From positions 124,001-188,000 of the forward strand of contig NZ_JAOOPY010000009.1 in NCBI RefSeq assembly GCF_025486315.1: a stretch of DNA of 64,000 nucleotides. The letters run 5' to 3'. This document shows, in pieces, positions 17,262 to 26,300 of this stretch (the first letter of the stretch is position 1; each line of letters begins with the position of its first letter). The DNA comes from Variovorax sp. N23 (GTDB taxonomy: Bacteria; Pseudomonadota; Gammaproteobacteria; Burkholderiales; Burkholderiaceae_C). Under the pieces are notes generated by a model. The model made no database searches. It saw nothing but the letters and a program-made list of their open reading frames with translations, and was not told the DNA's origin. Made by a program: the position numbers and the translations under genes.

Positions 17262-18368
17262 TCAGTCGCCCAGCACCACCGGCACGCGCGGCGCGACCGC
17301 GCACATCAACTCGTAGCCGACGGTGCCCGCGGCGCGCGCGACCTCGTCGATCGGCAGCAGCGCGTCGCCGTTCGACGCGCGGCCCCACAGCGTGACCTCG
17401 CTGCCGAAGCCGACCGGGCGCCCGGCCGCCTGCAGCGGCGTGAGGTCGACCGTGACCATGTCCATGCTGACGCGGCCCACCAGCCGTGTGCGCACACCGT
17501 CGACCAGCACCGGCGTGCCGGTGGGCGCGTGACGCGGGTAGCCGTCGGCATAGCCCACCGCGGCGACACCGATCGTCATGGGTGCCTCGGCCACGAAGTG
17601 CGAGCCGTAGCCGACGGTCGCACCGGGCTGCAGGTCCTGCGTGCCGATGAGCCGCGTCGACAGCGTCATGCCCGGCTGCAGCTGCCAGTGCGCGCTGTCG
17701 TGCTCGGGAAAGTCGGGCACGCCGCCGTAGAGCACGATGCCGGGGCGCACCCAGTCGATGCGCGTCTCGGGCGCATGGCGCAGCACGGCAGCGCTGTTGG
17801 CGATGGAGCGCTCGCCGGGCAGGTCCTGCGTGGCGCGCTCGAAGGCGGCCAGCGCCTCGGCGATCCCGCGCGGGCCGTCGGCGTCGCTGAAGTGCGTCAT
17901 CAGCGAGATCTCGTCGACCTGCGGCAGCGCGTTGAGCCGGGTCCACGCGGCACGGAAGCGCTCGGGCGGGAAGCCCAGGCGGTTCATGCCGGAATTCATC
18001 TTGAGGAAGACACGGTGCGGCACCTGCGTCTTGTGGGCCGCCAGCATGTCGATCTGGGCGTCGCAATGCACGGCATGCCACAGGCCCAGGCGCGAGCAGA
18101 GTTCCAGGTCGCGGGCCTCGAAGACGCCTTCGAGCAGCAGGACAGGGCCGCGCCAGCCGAGTGCGCGCACGCGCTCGGCTTCAGCCAGGTCGAGCAGCGC
18201 GAAGCCATCGGCCCCGCGGAACGCATCGAAGACGCGCTCGATGCCATGGCCATAGGCGTTCGCCTTGACGACGGCCCAGACGCGCGACTCGAGTGCAGAG
18301 CGCCGCACGCGCTCCAGGTTGTGGCGCAAGGCGCCGGCATGGATGGTGGCGAGGATGGGACGGGGCAC
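17262..18368 (-). CDS. alr: Alanine racemase
   Basis: The 368-residue fold III PLP enzyme makes D-alanine for peptidoglycan. The PLP lysine lies in [11 protein letters not shown], the second-domain catalytic Tyr region in VGYGSHF and GYADGYPR, and the MDM substrate loop in [11 protein letters not shown]. The GTG at 18368 gives the usual N-terminus (VPRPILATI) and has GAGAGGTCC ahead of it; the upstream in-frame ATG at 18437 would add 23 unconserved residues. It faces the lplT gene across a 178-base divergent region. DadX is an alternative name, but no dadA is adjacent. Confidence 0.94.
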   Translation of the reverse strand: MPRPILATIHAGALRHNLERVRRSALESRVWAVVKANAYGHGIERVFDAFRGADGFALLDLAEAERVRALGWRGPVLLLEGVFEARDLELCSRLGLWHAVHCDAQIDMLAAHKTQVPHRVFLKMNSGMNRLGFPPERFRAAWTRLNALPQVDEISLMTHFSDADGPRGIAEALAAFERATQDLPGERSIANSAAVLRHAPETRIDWVRPGIVLYGGVPDFPEHDSAHWQLQPGMTLSTRLIGTQDLQPGATVGYGSHFVAEAPMTIGVAAVGYADGYPRHAPTGTPVLVDGVRTRLVGRVSMDMVTVDLTPLQAAGRPVGFGSEVTLWGRASNGDALLPIDEVARAAGTVGYELMCAVAPRVPVVLGD

Positions 18369-18546
18369 GAAACAGGACCTCTCAGGCAGAAGAAAACGCC
18401 CTGCCACGATGGGGGTTGCCGCTGCAGGGAACGCCATTTTGGCATCGCACCCCCATGCTATAACCGCGCATTCGCCGTCTCGGCGAAGTCTTTTTTTCTA
18501 CCGCACCACCACAGCGCCAGCCCCACCCTGGCCAGCCAGCCCATCG

Positions 18547-19851
18547 ATGAAGCGCGGTTTCTACACCATCATGTCGGCCCAGTTCTTTTCGTCACTGGCC
18601 GACAACGCGCTCTTCGTCGCGGCCGTCGAACTGATGCGGTCGTCCGGTGCCCCCGAATGGCAGCGGGCAGCGCTGGTGCCGATCTTCACGCTCTTCTACG
18701 TGGCGCTCGCCCCGCTGGTGGGCGCCTTCGCCGATGCCTACCCCAAGGGGCGCGTCATGTTCATCAGCAACGCGATCAAGGTGGTGGGCTGCATGATGAT
18801 GCTGTTCGGCTCGCACCCGCTGCTGGCCTACGCCGTTGTCGGCCTGGGCGCCGCCGCCTACTCGCCGGCCAAGTACGGCATCCTCACCGAGCTGTTGCCG
18901 GCGTCGCAGCTGGTCAAGGCCAACGGCTGGATCGAAGGGCTGACCATCGCCTCGATCATCCTGGGCATCGTGCTGGGCGGACAGCTGGTGGGCCACGCGG
19001 TGTCGAGCCAGCTGCTGGCCTGGGACATTCCCGGCATCGACACCGGCATCAGCACGCCGCCGGAAGCGGCCATCGCCGCACTGATCTTCGTCTACATGCT
19101 GGCCGCGTGGTTCAACACGCGCATCCCGCACACCGGCGTCGAGATGCGGCCGCTGCGCATCAACCCGCAACACAGCTTCGCGCGCAACATGGCCGCGCTG
19201 CTGCCGGACTTCTGGCACTGCAACGCCCGCCTGTGGCGCGACAAGCTCGGCCAGATCTCGCTGGCCACCACCACGCTGTTCTGGGGCGCCGGCGGGAACC
19301 TCAAGTACATCGTGCTGTCGTGGGCCTCGCTGGCGCTGGGCTACAACACCGCGCAGGCGTCCTCGCTGACCGGCGTGGTCGCCATCGGCACCGCCATCGG
19401 CGCGGTGGTCGCCTCGATGAAGATGCGGCTGGACATGGCCACGCGCGTGATTCCGCTGGGCATCGGCATGGGCCTGCTCGTCATCGGCATGAACTTCATC
19501 GGCAACATCTGGGTGGCGGTGCCCTTCCTCATCCTGCTCGGCGGGCTGGGCGGCTTCCTGGTGGTGCCCATGAACGCACTGCTGCAGCATCGCGGCCACA
19601 ACCTGATGGGCGCCGGCCGTTCGATCGCGGTGCAGAACTTCAACGAGCAGGCCTGCATCCTGATCCTCGGCGCGTTCTACAGCGCCTGTACCGGCCTCGG
19701 CCTGTCGGCGTACTCGGCCATCACCGCCTTCGGCGTCGTGGTCGCGGGCTTCATGTGGATCATCAAGCGCTGGCACGAGAACAACCTGCGCCGGTACCCC
19801 GAAGAAGTCGAGCACCTGCTGTCGATCGCACGCAGCGACAAGCACCACTGA
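18547..19851 (+). CDS. lplT: Lysophospholipid transporter LplT
   Basis: The 434-residue major facilitator with about twelve membrane segments shows LplT features: the N-terminal FYTIMSAQFFSSLADNALF, AAYSPAKYGILTELLP and VVPMNALLQHRGH. LplT flips lysophosphatidylethanolamine across the inner membrane for re-acylation. In enterobacteria it is linked to aas; here no acyltransferase is adjacent, but a PlsC-type acyltransferase is encoded at 42241. The ATG at 18547 starts directly at the conserved N-terminus. It is followed after 49 bases by glutathione peroxidase. Confidence 0.92.
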   Translation: MKRGFYTIMSAQFFSSLADNALFVAAVELMRSSGAPEWQRAALVPIFTLFYVALAPLVGAFADAYPKGRVMFISNAIKVVGCMMMLFGSHPLLAYAVVGLGAAAYSPAKYGILTELLPASQLVKANGWIEGLTIASIILGIVLGGQLVGHAVSSQLLAWDIPGIDTGISTPPEAAIAALIFVYMLAAWFNTRIPHTGVEMRPLRINPQHSFARNMAALLPDFWHCNARLWRDKLGQISLATTTLFWGAGGNLKYIVLSWASLALGYNTAQASSLTGVVAIGTAIGAVVASMKMRLDMATRVIPLGIGMGLLVIGMNFIGNIWVAVPFLILLGGLGGFLVVPMNALLQHRGHNLMGAGRSIAVQNFNEQACILILGAFYSACTGLGLSAYSAITAFGVVVAGFMWIIKRWHENNLRRYPEEVEHLLSIARSDKHH

Positions 19852-19900
19852 GCGCCGTGCCGCCGAAGGCGCGGTCTTCTTCCACCCCCGAGGAGCACCG

Positions 19901-20386
19901 ATGGCATCGATCTACGACTTCACCGCGCAGGCCATCGACGGCCACGCCATTTCGCTGGCGGACTACCGTGGCCGCGTGCTGCTGATCGTGAACACGGCCA
20001 GCCAGTGCGGGTTCACGCCGCAGTTCGCCGGGCTCGAAGCACTGCACCAGCGCTATGCGTCCGAGGGGTTGAGCATTCTCGGCTTTCCGTCGAACCAGTT
20101 CGGCGGACAGGACCCGGGCAGCAATGACGAGATCGGCGCCTTCTGCACCAAGAACTACGGCGTCAGCTTCCAGATGATGCAGAAGGTCGACGTCAAGGGC
20201 AGCGACGCGCTGCCGCTGTACCAGTGGCTCGTGCAGGAGAAGCCGGGCCTGCTCGGCAGCACCGTCATCAAGTGGAACTTCACCAAGTTCCTCATCGGCC
20301 GCGACGGACGGGTGATCGGGCGCTACGCCCCGCTGGACACGCCGGCGTCGCTCGCGAAGGACATCGAAGCGGCGCTGCGGGGCTGA
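19901..20386 (+). CDS. Glutathione/thioredoxin peroxidase (GPx family)
   Basis: The 161-residue enzyme reduces hydroperoxides using a thiol. The catalytic tetrad is visible: Cys in NTASQCGFT, Gln in FPSNQFGGQ, and Trp and Asn in KWNFTKF. As in bacterial BtuE/GPx proteins the active residue is Cys, not selenocysteine. The length is complete. A GAGGAGCACCG ribosome site precedes the ATG. It lies downstream of lplT on the same strand and converges with a DUF1266 gene; co-transcription with lplT is possible given the 49-base gap. Confidence 0.94.
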   Translation: MASIYDFTAQAIDGHAISLADYRGRVLLIVNTASQCGFTPQFAGLEALHQRYASEGLSILGFPSNQFGGQDPGSNDEIGAFCTKNYGVSFQMMQKVDVKGSDALPLYQWLVQEKPGLLGSTVIKWNFTKFLIGRDGRVIGRYAPLDTPASLAKDIEAALRG

Positions 20387-20405
20387 ACGTCGAGGCCGAG
20401 CTCGG

Positions 20406-21245
20406 CTACCGGATCGAATCGAAGGCCGTGGTCGGCCACCCGACGGCGAAGGAACGGGCCAGCGGTTCGTCCTGCGAGGCGCGGCCGGGCGCGGCCCAGT
20501 CCGAGGCGCACGCCAGGAGCGGGCGCCGGGCGGCGAGGAAGGCCGTGTGGCTGCGCGCGATGTGGTACCAGTCGCCGATGTCCTCGAGGTCGACCACGCC
20601 ACGCACCCCCATCCCGACGAGGGCCGACAGCGAATAGTCCTTCCAGGACGCGCAGCTCGCGCGCGCCGTCTGCCGAAGGCGCTCGAGGGCGGTCCACACG
20701 GCCTCGCGGGACGCATAGCCCATCGTGAAGCCGAGCCGCAGCAGGTAGGCCGCCTGCTGCACATCCCACGCCACCATGTGGCAATGCGCGTCGCGCAGTT
20801 CGCCGGGCTTCACGACACGGGCGTGCATCGACAGAAAGGCCAGCACATCGCGCAGCGACCGGTAGGCCAGGCTGTCGACGGGCGCGCCGCTGCACCAGGC
20901 ATCGAAGGCTTCGGCCTCTTCGGCGGACAGCGCCCCCAATCCACGGAGCCGTTCGGCCACCACCTTCTGGAAATCGCGCGCGGAATGAATGTTCCAGTAC
21001 CGCGCGAGCAGTCGGCGGACACGCCGAGGCGACAGCCTGCTCGCGAGCTGGTTGAAGTCGTCGCGTTCGAGCAGCGCCAGGTTGGCGCCGAGCAGGAGCC
21101 CGAAGAGCTGATGCGGCGAGATCGCTTCGGTGGGCTCGAACGCGATGTCTCGAACCCACGTCGCATCGTTGCGGTCCATCCGGACGCCGACGATGATGCA
21201 AAGAAGCGCCAGCCAGATGACCAAGGCCACGATCCAGAAATCCAT
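20406..21245 (-). CDS. DUF1266-domain membrane-anchored protein
   Basis: The 279-residue protein has one N-terminal membrane segment (about residues 2-20) and a soluble C-terminal domain matching the DUF1266 pattern: W-x-x-QQAAYLLRLGFTMGY, then SWKDYSLSALVGMG and a final HTAFLAARRPLLA. The function of DUF1266 is unknown. The ATG at 21245 starts immediately at the membrane segment. It is the last minus-strand gene before the convergent glutathione peroxidase and follows a secreted hypothetical protein by about 80 bases. Confidence 0.8.
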   Translation of the reverse strand: MDFWIVALVIWLALLCIIVGVRMDRNDATWVRDIAFEPTEAISPHQLFGLLLGANLALLERDDFNQLASRLSPRRVRRLLARYWNIHSARDFQKVVAERLRGLGALSAEEAEAFDAWCSGAPVDSLAYRSLRDVLAFLSMHARVVKPGELRDAHCHMVAWDVQQAAYLLRLGFTMGYASREAVWTALERLRQTARASCASWKDYSLSALVGMGVRGVVDLEDIGDWYHIARSHTAFLAARRPLLACASDWAAPGRASQDEPLARSFAVGWPTTAFDSIR

Positions 21246-21324
21246 GGTCAGCTCACCGTGTCTGCAGGAGGTGCGCACCGGCCCCGCGGCAGCGCAGCTG
21301 CGTTGCGCAAGCCGTGCGGCATCG

Positions 21325-21888
21325 TCACGGGTACAGCACTTCCTTCGTCACGCTGACGCAACCGCCGGCAATCCGAATCAGGTAGATGTGATGGGTGGGG
21401 CTGAGGGCAATGACGGCGATCTGTTCGCCCAGACGCTCCAGTGCCTGGGTATGGCGAAGCTCCTCGAGCGCGACGTCCTGGCACGACTTGCGCCACACGT
21501 CGACCTTGTCGTAGCTCAGGTCGCAGCCGCCCCGTGCGGTCGGCGCAAAGGCCGCACTCACCAGGCTCGTCGTTGCCGCATCGTTGCGTTCGATCACCAC
21601 GCCCAGCGTCGCGGCGTCCGGCGCCGCAGGATGGCTCATGGCGACCGCGGCATGGCTGCCGGCGGTGCCCGTCAACGCCGGTCCGAAGCGACGGGCCGCG
21701 TCGAGGCAAGTCTGCACGCCCGCGCGTCCGGCCAGGCGCGCCACCGTGCCGACCGACGGCGCCGCGGTGTCCTGCTGCTGACCGAAGGCGAGAGGCGTGG
21801 CGGCCATGACCATCGCGGCCAGGACGGCGACGACCACCCTGAACCCAGGGCGTCCGGATGGGGAGACAGGCATCGTTGAGACAAACAT
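21325..21888 (-). CDS. Secreted hypothetical protein
   Basis: The 187-residue protein has an N-terminal export signal (hydrophobic VVVAVLAAMVMAATPLAFG, likely cleaved near residue 36) and a mature part with conserved-looking cysteines in VQTCLDAARR, RGGCDLSYDKVD, KSCQDVA and GGCVSV that could form two disulfides. An internal ATG five codons in (MPVSPS, 21873) is an alternative start. I do not recognise the family. It begins only 24 bases after a decayed adhesin fragment, which may have brought or lost its promoter. Confidence 0.65.
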   Translation of the reverse strand: MFVSTMPVSPSGRPGFRVVVAVLAAMVMAATPLAFGQQQDTAAPSVGTVARLAGRAGVQTCLDAARRFGPALTGTAGSHAAVAMSHPAAPDAATLGVVIERNDAATTSLVSAAFAPTARGGCDLSYDKVDVWRKSCQDVALEELRHTQALERLGEQIAVIALSPTHHIYLIRIAGGCVSVTKEVLYP

Positions 21889-21912
21889 GAGAGAGGTCCG
21901 TCCCCTGACGGG

Positions 21913-22310
21913 TCAGGACACGCGCTGTGCGACCGCCATGGCGGCCGGCGAAGGAATGGCGACGGATTCCACGCCAACAGCCAGCGAATCAGCACCGCTG
22001 GAGTTGGCGTGGAAGTACAGCGTCGGCGTGACAGCAAAGGATGGCGGTACGCCCCAGCGTGGGTGTACCGTGGCGGCGACAGGGTGGACGGCGGCGCGGG
22101 GCACGGCAGACCACGACCGGGGATTCCCGATGTGCCCTCTCGATCCGTGCTGCGTCCCGTCCATGGCATGTACCGTTTGTGTTCTGAATAAATCCGCGCG
22201 ACGTCTGCGCGTCTTGTGGCGCGGCTGACTTCCCTGATGGGGCCGGATGGTGTCGGGAAGAAAGGCGTCGCGGCAGCAATGGCGAGGTTTTGCGAGATTT
22301 CGGGCGCATT
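21913..22310 (-). pseudogene. Decayed trimeric-autotransporter remnant with conserved leader
   Basis: This 550-base gap holds no intact gene, but the minus strand near 21915-22020 encodes YFHANSSGADSLAVGVESVA, which mirrors the YFHVNST...ANSIAVGPNA head motif of the adhesin at 23357-27088. At the DNA level GTTGGCGTGGAAGTACAGCG matches the corresponding adhesin site at about 26668. Further upstream, 22224-22305 matches 27151-27230, the adhesin leader: shared blocks include CCCTGAT, CGGATGGTGTCG and TTGCGAGATTT in the same order. The simplest reading is a second adhesin gene reduced to leader plus a few head residues. No extended signal peptide survives. The limits are approximate. Confidence 0.5.
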
Positions 22311-22437
22311 TCGCCCCGAAAATGCAAACTATTCGGCAACAAATGTTCAAGAATGCGTCCGGCGCATGTTCTCGGCGCCGGACACGGGGCATCGCGCGGA
22401 TCGCGAGCGCACCGTGTCCGTACCCGTGCCGCGCGCC

Positions 22438-23334
22438 CTACCGGAGCCCCAGGACTTCGATCTCGACGCGGCGATCCGGCTGCAGGCAGGCGATCAGCGC
22501 GGGCGTCCGGGCGGTGCCGGTGCAGTGGGCCACCGGCTGCCGCTCGCCCTTGCCTTCGGCACGCACGCGCGCGGCATCGACGCCGTTCTGCACCAGCAAC
22601 TGCCGCACGGTCTGCGCGCGAGCCAGTGACAGGGCGTCGTTGTAGGCCGCGGCGCCGAGCCGGTCGGTGTGGCCTGTGACGACGACCCGATCGAAGGTCT
22701 GCCCGCGCAGGTCGGCCGCGAGTTTCTCGACGCGCTGCCGGCCGCCCGGCAGCAGGTCGCCCTCCGCGCTGCGGTCGAAGCGGAACAGGCCGTCGGCCCC
22801 CAGCGTGGTCTTTGCGGGCACCACCGGCAGGGGCTGCACCACCGGCGCCGCCGGCTTGGCCGCGACCACCGCAGGCGCCAGCAGGTCCGCGCAGCCCGGC
22901 CCCTTCCAGTACATGCCGTTCGTCAGCACGTCGGCATTGAAGCGCGCCATGTACTGGCAGGTGATGTACGCCGGCCCCGGGCCGGTGCGGAAATGGAAGA
23001 TGTAGTTCCACTCGCGCACACCGCCCAGGCCTTCGCTGAAATGCGGAAAGCTCAGCAGTTCGCGCACCTGGTCCTTGCCCATGCCGGTGCGCATGGCGCG
23101 CAGTGCCTCGAGGCTCGGGAAACTCCCTTGCTGCCACTTGGCCGAGGTCAGCGCCGGGAAGTCGGCCTCCTTCGGCGGTGCCGGGTTGTCCGCGGCCGCG
23201 CCTGCCTGCATCTCGGGCGTGATGGTGTGGCTCGGCGCGGCGCAACCGATGGTCACGACCGCCGCCACGCAGGCGGCGATGAGCGGGAGCGCGTAGCCGG
23301 CGACGGGTGCCTTGGCTTGAAGAAGCGTTTTCAT
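22438..23334 (-). CDS. OmpA-type lipoprotein with SmpA/OmlA-like domain
   Basis: The 298-residue protein begins with a lipoprotein signal (hydrophobic LIAACVAAVVTIGC, lipobox Cys about residue 31). A BamE/SmpA-like segment follows (RTGMGKDQVRELLSFPHF ... WNYIFHFR), then a Pro/Ala linker and a C-terminal OmpA peptidoglycan-binding domain (VVVTGHTDRLG, LSLARAQTVRQLL, GKGERQP). It likely tethers the outer membrane to peptidoglycan. It is 22 bases downstream of the large adhesin gene on the same strand, so it is probably co-expressed and may assist assembly or anchoring of the adhesin; that partnership is inference. Confidence 0.88.
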   Translation of the reverse strand: MKTLLQAKAPVAGYALPLIAACVAAVVTIGCAAPSHTITPEMQAGAAADNPAPPKEADFPALTSAKWQQGSFPSLEALRAMRTGMGKDQVRELLSFPHFSEGLGGVREWNYIFHFRTGPGPAYITCQYMARFNADVLTNGMYWKGPGCADLLAPAVVAAKPAAPVVQPLPVVPAKTTLGADGLFRFDRSAEGDLLPGGRQRVEKLAADLRGQTFDRVVVTGHTDRLGAAAYNDALSLARAQTVRQLLVQNGVDAARVRAEGKGERQPVAHCTGTARTPALIACLQPDRRVEIEVLGLR

Positions 23335-23356
23335 GATGAATGCAGTCCCTTCGTGA

Positions 23357-26300
23357 TCAGTTGAAAACCCATTCGGCGCCGACGGTGGCGCCCACCCCGG
23401 CGCGGCTGGTGGCGAGGCCGCCCGTCAGGCTCCAGGCGTTGTTGTCGGCCGTCCGGCGGAAGCTGATGCCCACCGCGCCTTCGCCCTTGAAGCTGCCGAC
23501 GCCCAGGCGCATGACCGTCTTGCCCGGGACATAGCTCGCCGGCATCTGCAGCGCCATCGCCGAGGCGACGCCGGCGTAGGCGTTCCTGGCGACGCCGTCG
23601 ATGCGGTTGTTGACCGAATCGATGCGGCTGTTCAGGTTGTTATTGACCGTGGTCAGCTGGTTCACGTTGACCGCGTCGGTGCCGGCCACGCCCGGTGCCA
23701 CGTTGTGGATGCTGACGGGGCCGGTCGTGTTGTTGCCGCCCATGGTCACGCTGTTGTAGTTGACCGAGCCATCGACGTTGGTGACCGCGTCGTTGGCCTG
23801 TGTGCCGTCGGCCACGTTGATGATCTGGCGATAGCTGGTGGCGTTGCCGACGGACACGGCGCCGAGCAGCGTCTTGTCGGTGGTGTTGTAGGGCACGCTG
23901 ATGCTGCCGCCTTCGGGCGTCAGGACAACCGGAATCTGGCCCTGCGTCGGCACGACCGCACGGTCGGACACCGAGCCGCTGCCCAGCGCCACGCCGTTGG
24001 CCACAGTCGCCATCGCCGTCGCACCCAGCGCGACGCTCGATGCGGCCAGGGCCTGGGCTTCGTCGCCGAAGGCCGCCGAGCTCAGGCCGGCAGCGTAGGC
24101 ATTGGCGCCATAGGCCGCCGCATTGCCGCCGATCGCCCCGGCATTGAAGCCGGTCGCCGTGCCGCCGATGGCGCTGACGAAGCTGCCATTGCCGATCGCC
24201 GTCCCTTGGCCTGCAGTGCTCTGGGAGCCTGAGCCCATCGAAATCGCATTCTCGGCGCTCGCGGCCGAACCCGCGCCCAAGGCGAGTGCATTCTGCGCAG
24301 AGGCCACAGCCCCACTGCCGACGGCGACCGCATTGCCAGCCCCGCTGGCAGTTGCGCCGAGCCCCATGGCGACACCCGCATCGGCACTGGTCGATGCGTT
24401 CTTGCCTGCTGCGATCCCGTCAACGCCGGTGGCGCCGTCGTTGGCCTCGTTGCCGCCACCGACCGAATTGACGTGGTAGTACTTGGTCTTGTTCGCCGTG
24501 ATGGTCGTGTTCAATTGATCGGCCACGCTGTACAGCTGGCTGCCGTTGACCGCGTCGAGACTGGTCGCCGTCACTTGGCCGTTGGCCACGTTCTGGATCT
24601 GGCGGGGTGCCGTGGCCGAGCCGACCGAAACGACATCGCCGGCCGCAGGGGCTGCACCGGCCGCCGCGTACGTGAAGGTCCGGCCGTTGATGACGTTGCT
24701 TGCCGTCGGCGTGGCAGCCGTCACCGTAGAAGCGTTGCCCAGCACCACGGCGCCATCGAGGCCCGCAGCAGCCGTCACGTTGTTGCCCATGACGAAAGCA
24801 TTGTTCGCATTGACCGTGTTGTTGTTGCCGAAGGCATACGAGCCGTTGCCGTTCACCGTGTTCGGATCGCCGAAGGCACCGGCGTTGTTGCCATTGACGA
24901 TGTTGCCGGTGCCCACGCTGATGGCTTGCTGACCGTTGGCCTGAGCGCCCTGACCGATGGCCACGGCGCTTGCGCTGCTGGCTACAGCGTTGGTGCCGAT
25001 CGCAATGGCGTTCGTCGCCTTGGCGATGGCGGCGGTGCCTATGGCGACCGTGTTGTCGACGGCCAGCGTTCCGACAGTGGTGCCTGCCTGGTTGCAACCG
25101 TCCTTCACGCCAGGCTGCATGCAATTGACCGTTCCGCCCGGGGTGATGGCTCCGCTGCCTGCGCCCTTGCCGACCGCGACGTTGCCGCTGCCGGTGACGC
25201 CGACACCGGCGTTGGTGCCCAGCGCCGCGTTGTCGGCACCGCTGACAAGCTGGCCGGCACCCGCGCCCACGGCGCTGTTGAAGACGCCGTTCATGGTCCA
25301 GCCTTCACCCGTGGTGAGTTGGTAGGTCTTGCCGCCATCGGTCACACCATTGCCTGCGACATTGCCGAGCGCAGTGTTGCCGCTGCTCGCTGCGTTCTGA
25401 CCGGCGCGGTAGCCCACGGCGGTGTTGTCGTTGCCGCCCGCTGCGCCGTTGTAGTTTTGGCCGGCACGTGTGCCGATACTGGTGTTGCGATCACCCGTGA
25501 TGCTCTGACCGCTGAAGCTCCCCACGCTGGTGTTCAAGTCGCCCGTGGTGCCCGTGCCCGCCCCATAGCCGCCGAGCAGCGTGTTGGAGTTGCCCGTGAC
25601 GCCCTCGCCCGACTTGTAGCCAACCACCGCGTTGTACTGACCCGTCAGATTCGTGCCCGCGCCGTTGCCGATCACCGTGATGTAGGCGCCGTTCATGTTC
25701 TGACCGGCGTTGTTGCCGATGACGATGATGTCGGAGCCCGTCGTCCCGGCGCCTGCCGACCCGCCGATGGCCGTCATGCTGGTGCCGCTGGCTTCGGCGT
25801 TGTTGCCCAACGCAATGGCAGATGCACCGGTTGCTGTCGCACCCAGCGTGCCGCCTGTCGTCTGCACGACATCACCTGCCATCGCAGCCGTGCTGCCCAG
25901 CGCCAGCACCGTGGTCACGTTCGTGATCTGGCGGTAGCTCGTGGCGTTGCCCACCGACACGGCACCCAGCAGCGTCCTGTCGGTCGTGTTGTAGGTGATG
26001 AGCGAACTGCCGGCGGGGATGGTGCCCTGGCTGCCGGCAATGGCGCGGTCGGAGACCGCGCTCGAACCCAGCGCGACACCACCTTCAACCGAGGAGTTGG
26101 CTTCGAAACCTTGTGCCACGCTGTAGAGTGCACTGGCAACAGCCCCGCTACCGACGGCCACGGAGCTTTCACCCGACGCCGTCGACTGCCGGCCCAAGGC
26201 CGTGGCACGGTAGGCTGATGCCACCGAATTGACACCGAGCGCAGTCGCGCTGGTTTCCGACGCGGTGGCGTTGTAGCCCAGCGCAGTGGCATAGGCAGTA

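Noticed and set aside
21913-22392. An apparent 159-codon minus-strand gene
   Set aside because: It has no signal peptide, no good start site and joins a leader match to a few head-repeat residues, which fits a pseudogene remnant better than a functional gene.
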